NCBI RefSeq assembly: GCF_008370345.1
Contig: NZ_VTUU01000002.1
Span: 186,001 to 250,000 of the forward strand
Length of the DNA stretch: 64,000 nt
Direction: 5' to 3'
From: Marinobacter salinexigens
Lineage (GTDB): Bacteria; Pseudomonadota; Gammaproteobacteria; Pseudomonadales; Oleiphilaceae
The notes beneath the pieces were generated by a model. It ran no database searches, was not told the DNA's origin, and was given only the letters and a program-made list of their open reading frames with translations. The stretch's first letter is position 1; each line of letters begins with the position of its first letter. Positions 57,538 through 64,000 of this stretch are shown piece after piece. The position numbers and the translations under genes were made by a program.

Positions 57538-58611
57538 GCCTGATAACCACGCAATTCCGACGCTGAAAATCCCGAGGCTGATCGCCAGGCCCACGGTATA
57601 GATCTTGGAGGCCGCAGTTTGCTGCTGGGCCACGAACAGGTCTATGGTGCGCTGGGCAATGTCTTCAGCGGTTTCACGGGAGATCTCGTGGGCTTGCTGA
57701 ATGGCTTCAGACTGCAATGTTTGCCAGAACTCGGTATCGATGGTTTGTACGCTGGTGATGTGGTCTTTCAGCTCAGCCATGTGCTCGCCAGTGAAGCCCG
57801 TGTTTTGCTTCAACTCCTTCTTCAGTCCAGCGAGTTCCTGAACGAGGTTCAGGTTTACTTCTGCCGCCACGTCGTCCCGCAAGTGACGGGTACGCTCTTC
57901 AATCATGGCTTCCATGGCATCCAGCTTTTCCTGAATCACGCCTTCCTGTTTGTGCCGGGATTCATCCAGAGCTCGTTTGAGATGGTCGAATTGCTCATCA
58001 AACAGTGAACTGAGCAGTTCGTGCAGACGGTTGTTGATATGGGTTTTCACCGCCGAGCGGGCGATCTGTTCAATCAGCTCGCTGGTCAGCGGTACCGAGC
58101 TGGACTGAGGGGTGTAATCCGGTTCTTTGTCGGTCTTCGGAGACATTGCCACGGAGGCATTCGGAGCTACGTCGAGGCGGTCTTCCTCGTCGATTGCCAA
58201 ATCTGCTGGTGGTGCTTCTGGCAGGGTGCCTTCCGTAACGTCCCGGTCGAGCTGGTCGAGTACCAGGGACAGTCCTTCGGTGTGAGGGGGCTTGGTCAGA
58301 ATGTTATAGACACCGAAGTTTTTGGCCTCGTCCATAAAGCTGGAGGACTTCTTGGATGTGCACATGATGATCGGAATGGAGGCGGTGTCCGGGTTGCCCT
58401 TTATGGCCTTGGTGGCTTCGACACCGTTCATCCCCGGCATCAGGTGATCCATGAAAATCACATCTGGTCGGCTCTGGCTGTTCAGGAAGTCCAGGGCTTC
58501 CTCGGCAGACCCGGCCATGTTGACTTCCATATCACGACTTTCCAGCAATTTGCTCAAGGCAAAGCGTGCCACTTTCGAGTCGTCCACCAGCAGAGCGTTC
58601 TTGATCGCCAT
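57526..58611 (-). CDS. Response regulator with coiled coil and C-terminal membrane anchor
   Basis: 361 residues. Residues 1-120 form a receiver domain with acidic pair Asp10/Asp11, phospho-acceptor Asp55 ([13 protein letters not shown]), switch Thr in CTSKK and Lys in TKPP. A Pro/Asp-rich linker (130-180) leads to a long helical, coiled-coil region (about 185-330). The last 25 residues ([21 protein letters not shown]) are a membrane helix. There is no DNA-binding or enzymatic output domain. So phosphorylation would act at the membrane, perhaps through the coiled coil. No histidine kinase is nearby. Confidence 0.85.
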   Translation of the reverse strand: MAIKNALLVDDSKVARFALSKLLESRDMEVNMAGSAEEALDFLNSQSRPDVIFMDHLMPGMNGVEATKAIKGNPDTASIPIIMCTSKKSSSFMDEAKNFGVYNILTKPPHTEGLSLVLDQLDRDVTEGTLPEAPPADLAIDEEDRLDVAPNASVAMSPKTDKEPDYTPQSSSVPLTSELIEQIARSAVKTHINNRLHELLSSLFDEQFDHLKRALDESRHKQEGVIQEKLDAMEAMIEERTRHLRDDVAAEVNLNLVQELAGLKKELKQNTGFTGEHMAELKDHITSVQTIDTEFWQTLQSEAIQQAHEISRETAEDIAQRTIDLFVAQQQTAASKIYTVGLAISLGIFSVGIAWLSGLLG

Positions 58612-58664
58612 GTCACTACCTCAATCCTGTACTACAAGCGCGTGTGTTATCGGGCTGGCGCCAG

Positions 58665-59906
58665 TCACCAGCCTTCCAGTTGCGGGCATTGGGTTGCCCG
58701 GTAGCTCTTTTCCCGATAACAGACACCGGGTTCCGTGGTGCGGGCAGTGAACATTTCTCCTGCCGCTGTTGTCAGGCGAACCTGTCCGTATGGTTTGCCA
58801 TGTTTGAAGGTTGCTTCGATGGAACTGCCGTTTGGGTTGAGAAGCAATCCATGCCCGTGAAATCGACCTTCCATGTACTCACCTTCGTACTTTTTGCCAT
58901 CGGCAAAAATCTCCGAACCCTTGCCATGGAAGGCTCCATTAGAGAACTCGCCTTCGTAGTGACGGCCATCCGGGTAGGTCAGGGCGCCACGTCCGTGGAA
59001 TTCGTCATCTCTGAAACTGCCGACATAAAGCATGCCGTCTGCTGTCGTGATGGAACCGTGGCCGTTGAGGCGGCCACGCTGCCAGTTGCCGGTCAGGATA
59101 TCTCCGTTAGCCATTGTCAGGGTGCCCTTGCCGTTAAACTGGTCGCCTTCGAACTCGCCGGAATAGTACGTGCCATCCGCATCGCGCCAGGCGCCTTCAC
59201 CACTGCGCTGACCTTGCTCCCAATCACCTTCGTAACGACTCCCGTCAGGGTACCAGGCTGTTCCTTCGCCGCTGAATTGTCCATCCATGAAGTGACCCTG
59301 GTATTTCAGGCCGTTGTCATCCTGGTAGGTGCCATCCCCGGTTTTCACTCCGCCGGTCCAGGTTCCGTTCTTATAATCAACGGTGGTGTAGGCGTGTAAC
59401 TTTGCTGCCAGGGTCAGTTCATTACCGGCTTTCAGTGAAATGCTTTGGCTCCATGGTTTGAAGCCGTCTTTGCTGATCACAACGTCATACTGACCAGGCT
59501 TAAGTTCGAGATCCAGGCGGGTTGCGCCGTAAGGGGTGCCATTGATCGTGACAGTGTCATCCGTCACATTGGAGCGTAAAACCAGCTTTCCGGTGGTCGG
59601 TGCCGGTTTATCCGGCTCAGGGGTCGGTTCCGTTTCCGCGAGAGTAAAGGGCTCACTGACACGGCCCGTTGGGGGGATCATGGCCTCTGTGGATTCGGCC
59701 ATGGCAAGCATTTCCGGCTCTTCCGAACGCGGGGTAGTGATGAAAATCTCTGGTTCTGCTTCGATATCCGCAGCCTGAACCGATTGTGATCTGGCTTCCT
59801 CTGCCACGTTCAGCGCCATGTCCCTCTGTACCGACGCATAGCCGGCGGTGACCAGCAGCATCAGAGCGAGTGCGTTAATAAACAGAAGTGGCCTGAAATC
59901 GACCAT
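58665..59906 (-). CDS. PEGA and MORN repeat membrane-anchored protein
   Basis: 413 residues. An N-terminal signal anchor (about 5-24) precedes an acidic Pro/Glu-rich linker, a PEGA-like domain (about 107-170: GTPYGATRLDLELKPGQYDV) and about eight MORN repeats of 23 residues (for example YEGEFSNGAFHGKG) to about residue 375. Three cysteines-rich end residues (CYREKSYRATQC) could form a disulfide, so the repeats are probably periplasmic. MORN repeats bind proteins or lipids; function unknown. It is transcribed towards the receiver gene, 53 bases apart. Confidence 0.85.
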   Translation of the reverse strand: MVDFRPLLFINALALMLLVTAGYASVQRDMALNVAEEARSQSVQAADIEAEPEIFITTPRSEEPEMLAMAESTEAMIPPTGRVSEPFTLAETEPTPEPDKPAPTTGKLVLRSNVTDDTVTINGTPYGATRLDLELKPGQYDVVISKDGFKPWSQSISLKAGNELTLAAKLHAYTTVDYKNGTWTGGVKTGDGTYQDDNGLKYQGHFMDGQFSGEGTAWYPDGSRYEGDWEQGQRSGEGAWRDADGTYYSGEFEGDQFNGKGTLTMANGDILTGNWQRGRLNGHGSITTADGMLYVGSFRDDEFHGRGALTYPDGRHYEGEFSNGAFHGKGSEIFADGKKYEGEYMEGRFHGHGLLLNPNGSSIEATFKHGKPYGQVRLTTAAGEMFTARTTEPGVCYREKSYRATQCPQLEGW

Positions 59907-60020
59907 GGCGGAACCTCTTGATCCTGATTTCCCTGGAACCCGTCTACCTGGTCATCTTAACCAGTGATTGCAACGCTATGTAACGAAAAGTGACTGGATT
60001 TGATGAGAATGCTGGCCAAA

Positions 60021-60482
60021 TCACATTTTATCCGGAAGCTGATCATGGTTAAGTTGTTCCCAGGATCTCATGTACACGTCAGCTTCATATTCGTAGGGAG
60101 ACCGGAAGGGAGTCAGTACGAAATCAAATACCAGGAATATGAACCCGATTGAGGCCCATGCAATGGTCAGGGTACTGAGGGTCGTTGCCTGTACTTCCGG
60201 GTTTGAGTTCACGAATTCCTGGAGCATGGGGATGAATTCGGAGGCCATCACTACCGGATTGAAACTGGCCAGCACGAAAGGAATCCAGAAGGCGATGAAT
60301 ACCGGGAAAAAGCCAAAAGACCACAACACGCGTCGCAGCAGATAAATTGCAACTTCGCGCCAGAAACGGTGTCTGATTTCAGGAACCTTGCGAATGCGCT
60401 CCAGATATCTCCGTCTCTCGGCCCAGTAAGCTGCAACTTCGGGGGCATCCACGGGTTTTGTCTGAGGAGGGGTGGTGGTCAT
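60021..60482 (-). CDS. Hypothetical two-span membrane protein
   Basis: I do not recognise it. 153 residues: an N-terminal basic, helical stretch (YWAERRRYLERIRK), then two membrane helices (about 50-75 and 100-124) and an acidic C-terminal tail. Both termini probably lie in the cytoplasm. It is divergent from the M16C peptidase gene (98 bases) and upstream of the MORN gene by 114 bases; a link to either is not shown. Confidence 0.65.
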   Translation of the reverse strand: MTTTPPQTKPVDAPEVAAYWAERRRYLERIRKVPEIRHRFWREVAIYLLRRVLWSFGFFPVFIAFWIPFVLASFNPVVMASEFIPMLQEFVNSNPEVQATTLSTLTIAWASIGFIFLVFDFVLTPFRSPYEYEADVYMRSWEQLNHDQLPDKM

Positions 60483-60580
60483 GGATCGCGATACTACCTT
60501 ATCGGGTCTGGACTGTGCATGATAATCGAAACTACGTGTTACCCTACAAGTCTACAAACGTTAAAGACAGGATAGTTTGA

Positions 60581-63505
60581 ATGGCTGCAGTGATCGACAA
60601 CGCAACCCATCCGGCCTTTGAAAAGCTACGCACTCACCGGATTGGCACCCTCAACCTTGATGTTGAGGAATATCGCCACAAAAAGACCGGTGCCCGCCAT
60701 CTGCATCTGGCGGCAGACAACGAGGAAAACGTATTCTTCGTGGCCCTGCGGACCTTCCCCATGGATTCCACTGGGGTGGCTCATATCCTGGAGCATACTG
60801 CCCTGTGTGGCAGCGAACGCTATCCGGTGCGTGATCCGTTTTTCATGATGATCCGCCGTTCGCTCAATACCTTCATGAACGCGTTCACCAGCAGTGACTG
60901 GACAGCGTATCCATTTGCGTCCATGAACCGAAAGGATTTCGACAACCTGTTGTCGGTCTATCTGGACTCCGTGTTCTTTTCCAAGCTGGATCAGATGGAC
61001 TTCTCTCAGGAAGGGCATCGCCTGGAATTCGACAAACCGGAAGATCCGGAAACCGATCTGGTGTACCGGGGTGTTGTTTACAATGAGATGAAGGGCGCCA
61101 TGAGTTCGCCGACATCACAGCTCTGGCAGAACCTCAGCAGTTACCTGTTCCCGACGACCACCTACCATTACAACAGTGGTGGTGAACCGGACCATATTGT
61201 TGATCTGAGTTATGAAGATCTGGTGAAGTTCTACCGTCACCATTACCACCCGAGCAATGCCATTTTTGCCACCTACGGCAACATTCCTGCGCGCGAGCAC
61301 CATGACCGTTTTGAAGAATTGGCGCTCAAACGTTTTGATCGCCTGGACATCGAACTGCCGGTGCATGATGAGAAGCGGATGTTCGCTCCAATCAGAGTGG
61401 AACAAGGCTATGCAGTCAATGAGGGTGAAGGGACTGATAGCAAGACTCACATTGTGATGGGCTGGTTGCTGGGACACAGTTTTGACCTGCAGGAGAATCT
61501 GGAAGGCCAGTTGCTTTCCGCAGTGTTGCTGGAAAACAGCGCATCGCCGCTGATGCGTGCTCTGGAAACCACCGATCTGGGCCATGCGCCTTCACCGATG
61601 TGTGGTCTGGAAGACTCGAATCGGGAAATGACGTTTGTTTGCGGTATCGAGGGTAGTGAGCCCGAGAAGCAGGCTGAACTGGAAGCACTTGTTGAAGGTA
61701 CCCTCAATAAGGTTGTTGAGGACGGCGTCAGCGAGGAACGCCTGGAAGCTATTTTGCACCAGCTTGAGCTGCACCAGCGGGAGATTGCGGGTGATCAGTT
61801 CCCATATGGTCTGCAGTTGATCATGAGCGCTATTGCTCCGATGGTACACGGCGGTGACCCGGTTGAGCTGCTGGATCTTGAGCCGGTATTGGCGACCCTT
61901 CGGGAGAAAATCAAGGATCCGCAGTACGTTCCAAACCTGATCCGCAAAAAGCTTCTTGATAACCCGCACCGGGTCACCTTGACCCTGCGCCCGGATGACA
62001 AGTTGGAAGCCCGTCGCCAGCAGGCCATTCGTGAAGCGCTGGCTCGCCGGAAGGCTGAGCTGACTGAGGATGAAAAGCAGCAGATCGTTGATCGGGCAAA
62101 GGCTCTTGAAGAGCGGCAGATGAGCAAAGACGACATATCCATTCTTCCAAAGGTGGATCTGACCGATGTGCCCTTGCAGATGCCCGAGCCGGAGGCCCGT
62201 TTCGACGGCGATATTTCAGCAACAGTTTATGCCCGGGGGACGAATGGTCTGGTCTATGAGCAGGTGATCGTGCCGGTTCCTGAGCTCTCTGAAGAAGAGC
62301 TGTTGCTGATCCCGTACTACACCACTTTGATCTCCGAAGTCGGCTGTGGCGACCTGGACTACCTGCAGATGCAGGACCGTATTTCTGCTGAATCCGGCGG
62401 CATCGGGGCTGCCTTCAGTTCGAAAGGGCGTATTGACGATGTTCAGGATCTGTCCGGGTACATCATCTTCAACGGTAAAGCGCTGGCCCGGAACCGTGGT
62501 GCGCTGACCAGACTGCTCAAGGACGTTTACACCAGTGCCCGTTTTGATGAAAAAGACCGAATCCGGGAAATCATCGCCCAGATTCGCGCCCGTCGGGAAC
62601 AGGCCGTTACCGGCAGTGGTCATGCGCTGGCGATGGGAGCCGCTGCCCAGGGTATGAGTCCTGGCGCCTGGCTATCTTTCCGTTTGGGTGGCCTTGAAGG
62701 TATTCGTGGCACCAAGCAGCTGGACCAGGCCCTGAAGGATCCGGCCGAGCTGGAGGCGTTGTGCAGCAAGCTGGCGGCGTTGCATCGAAAGATCAATCAG
62801 CAGCAGCGTCAGTTCCTGGTTATTGGCGAGGAAGAACAGCTTTCAGCCATGGTGGATGATCTGAAATCAGGCTGGGAGAATGAGTCCGGTGTCAGCGGCG
62901 GAGGCTGGAAGTTTGAGCCAGTCAGCTACACCACCAGGGAAGCCTGGTTGACATCAACCCAGGTCAATTTCTGTGCGAAGGCCTACAGTACGGTGCCGGT
63001 AGATCACCCTGATGCGGCGGCATTGACGGTTCTCGGCGGATTCCTGCGTAATGGGTATCTGCATCGGGCGATCCGGGAGAAAGGTGGTGCCTATGGCGGA
63101 GGCGCAGGTCAGGACAGCGTTAACGGTACGTTCCGCTTCTTCTCCTACCGAGATCCCCGTCTGGCGGAGACCCTGGAGGACTTTGACAAGTCGCTGGAGT
63201 GGCTGCAGGAGACCGAGCACGATGCGCAGGAGCTGGAAGAGTCCATTCTCGGCGTGATTGGCCAGCTGGATCGTCCTCGCTCGCCTGCAGGTGCTGCGCG
63301 TCATGCTTTCCATAACAAACTGTTTGGTCGCTCTCCGGAGCAGCGCGCGCGTTTCCGTGAGCGGGTATTGGCTGTGACTCTGGAAGATCTGAAACGGGTT
63401 GCCAGTACCTGGCTGGTGCCGGAAAAGGCCAGTATGGCGGTTGTCACCAGCCCGGAAAGCCGGGAGCTGGTTACTTCCCTCGGGATGTCCGTGCAGGAAA
63501 TGTAA
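60581..63505 (+). CDS. M16C metallopeptidase, presequence protease type
   Basis: 974 residues, the length of PreP-type M16C enzymes. The inverted zinc motif HILEH is at 68-72, with the downstream acidic ligand region in VVYNEMKGAMSSP. Two M16 halves are joined by a helical hinge near 470-530 (LARRKAELTEDEKQQIVDRA). The second half lacks the metal motif, as expected. In organelles the enzyme degrades targeting peptides; the bacterial substrate is probably free short peptides. No signal peptide, so cytoplasmic. Confidence 0.92.
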   Translation: MAAVIDNATHPAFEKLRTHRIGTLNLDVEEYRHKKTGARHLHLAADNEENVFFVALRTFPMDSTGVAHILEHTALCGSERYPVRDPFFMMIRRSLNTFMNAFTSSDWTAYPFASMNRKDFDNLLSVYLDSVFFSKLDQMDFSQEGHRLEFDKPEDPETDLVYRGVVYNEMKGAMSSPTSQLWQNLSSYLFPTTTYHYNSGGEPDHIVDLSYEDLVKFYRHHYHPSNAIFATYGNIPAREHHDRFEELALKRFDRLDIELPVHDEKRMFAPIRVEQGYAVNEGEGTDSKTHIVMGWLLGHSFDLQENLEGQLLSAVLLENSASPLMRALETTDLGHAPSPMCGLEDSNREMTFVCGIEGSEPEKQAELEALVEGTLNKVVEDGVSEERLEAILHQLELHQREIAGDQFPYGLQLIMSAIAPMVHGGDPVELLDLEPVLATLREKIKDPQYVPNLIRKKLLDNPHRVTLTLRPDDKLEARRQQAIREALARRKAELTEDEKQQIVDRAKALEERQMSKDDISILPKVDLTDVPLQMPEPEARFDGDISATVYARGTNGLVYEQVIVPVPELSEEELLLIPYYTTLISEVGCGDLDYLQMQDRISAESGGIGAAFSSKGRIDDVQDLSGYIIFNGKALARNRGALTRLLKDVYTSARFDEKDRIREIIAQIRARREQAVTGSGHALAMGAAAQGMSPGAWLSFRLGGLEGIRGTKQLDQALKDPAELEALCSKLAALHRKINQQQRQFLVIGEEEQLSAMVDDLKSGWENESGVSGGGWKFEPVSYTTREAWLTSTQVNFCAKAYSTVPVDHPDAAALTVLGGFLRNGYLHRAIREKGGAYGGGAGQDSVNGTFRFFSYRDPRLAETLEDFDKSLEWLQETEHDAQELEESILGVIGQLDRPRSPAGAARHAFHNKLFGRSPEQRARFRERVLAVTLEDLKRVASTWLVPEKASMAVVTSPESRELVTSLGMSVQEM

Positions 63506-63524
63506 TCCCCGGAAGTTGAATCAG

Positions 63525-63552
63525 AAAGAGGGCCCTCAGGGCCCTCTTTTTT
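63525..63552 (+). terminator. Rho-independent terminator after the M16C peptidase
   Basis: GAGGGCCC and GGGCCCTC pair around TCA (stem also extends through A-T pairs with AAA before and TTTTTT after). It starts 19 bases after the stop codon, and the A-run on the left lets it also end minus-strand transcription from ppsR. Confidence 0.93.
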
Positions 63553-63570
63553 GTTGCGTGGGTGCGTGCT

Positions 63571-64000
63571 TCAGCGATTCCGTTTAAGCCCTGTGGTCAC
63601 CATGATTCGCGTTGAGATCTCTTCGACGGAGTAGGCGGTTGTGTTCAGATAGGGAATCCGTTCTCTGCGATACATCAGTTCGATTTCTTCGATTTCGTGC
63701 ATACACTGCTTAAGTGAGGAATAGCGGGAATTTGGCCGTCGTTCATTACGGATAGTGGCCAGCCGCTCCGGATCAATAGTGAGCCCGAAGATTTTCTGTT
63801 TATGGGCCCGCAACGCCCCCGGGATCTTCTGGTCTTCCAGGTCTTCTTCTGTGATTGGATAGTTTGCCGCCTTGATGCCATATTGCAGCGCCAGATAAAG
63901 GCATGTGGGGGTCTTGCCACTTCGAGAGGCGCCCACCAGGATCAGGTCCGCTTCGTCGTAGTGGCGTGTGCGCGCGCCATCATCGTTATCGAGAGCAAAA
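63571..64000 (-). CDS. ppsR: PEP synthase regulatory protein (kinase/pyrophosphorylase), 5' end outside window
   Basis: The frame is open from the window edge to the TGA at 63571, giving the C-terminal 142 residues of about 270. It shows [12 protein letters not shown], then the P-loop [18 protein letters not shown] and the family end [19 protein letters not shown] [20 protein letters not shown]. PpsR (DUF299) phosphorylates and dephosphorylates PEP synthetase with ADP and phosphate. PEP synthetase itself (ppsA) is commonly divergent from it and would lie just outside. Confidence 0.92.
   Translation of the reverse strand, partial: FALDNDDGARTRHYDEADLILVGASRSGKTPTCLYLALQYGIKAANYPITEEDLEDQKIPGALRAHKQKIFGLTIDPERLATIRNERRPNSRYSSLKQCMHEIEEIELMYRRERIPYLNTTAYSVEEISTRIMVTTGLKRNR

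Overview
The window reads as a core chromosomal segment of a GC-rich marine gammaproteobacterium, most likely Marinobacter or a close relative (inference). The basis is the gene content: a full ccmABCDEFGHI operon beside a FliK-like gene, a 1628-residue NAD-glutamate dehydrogenase, a PsrA-type regulator, the block mtnP, csiV, mfd, gap, nqrABCDEF, apbE, nqrM, sthA (an order I recall from Pseudomonas), and gltX followed by tRNA-Ala and tRNA-Glu. Almost every base is coding. I see no insertion sequence, integrase, prophage or CRISPR array. The only clearly accessory-looking element is a RES/Xre toxin-antitoxin pair.

Layout. 1-1027 (-): 5' part of a FliK-like gene. 1159-8368 (+): system I cytochrome c maturation, ending in a rho-independent terminator. 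8400-15371 (-): a translationally coupled moxR, DUF58, DUF4381, batA, batB/C, batD cluster. 15532-23550 (+): NAD-glutamate dehydrogenase, beta-carbonic anhydrase and the rRNA methyltransferases RsmC and RlmG. Convergent ribE follows. 24371-28556 (+): an unknown membrane protein, psrA, a YkuD-domain protein, mscS and mtnP. csiV and mfd lie on the minus strand. 32908-43368 (+): gap, a strong terminator, then the Na+-NQR operon with its maturation genes apbE and nqrM, and sthA. 43381-49118 (-): a glycerophosphodiesterase, a DAHP-synthase-like aldolase, a TerB-like protein, tal, dusA, then RES toxin and Xre antitoxin. 49353-52906 (+): pxpBC, a short-chain dehydrogenase and an AEC permease. znuA (-) has a Zur box. 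gltX and two tRNA genes follow. The last part holds a two-domain pterin-synthase-like protein, a MobA-like transferase, a membrane-anchored receiver protein, a PEGA/MORN protein, a small membrane protein, an M16C peptidase and the start of ppsR (cut by the window edge).

How the genes work together. ccm, nqr, apbE, nqrM and sthA together build and balance the respiratory chain: c-type cytochromes, a sodium-pumping NADH dehydrogenase with covalent FMN, and NADPH/NADH exchange. The bat cluster is an envelope-stress type MoxR/VWA system. Several starts were moved downstream from the longest possible frame because a ribosome binding site, an overlap with the previous stop, or family length decides it.

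Novelty. I do not see a whole new system. The points most worth checking are: a fused double PTPS/QueD-like protein whose two halves each keep a complementary part of the active site; a CheY-like receiver anchored to the membrane by its C-terminus; a DAHP-synthase homologue with altered active-site motifs; two overlapping PsrA operators on the psrA promoter; and an antisense layout in which ribE read-through would cover all of rlmG up to a minus-strand terminator.
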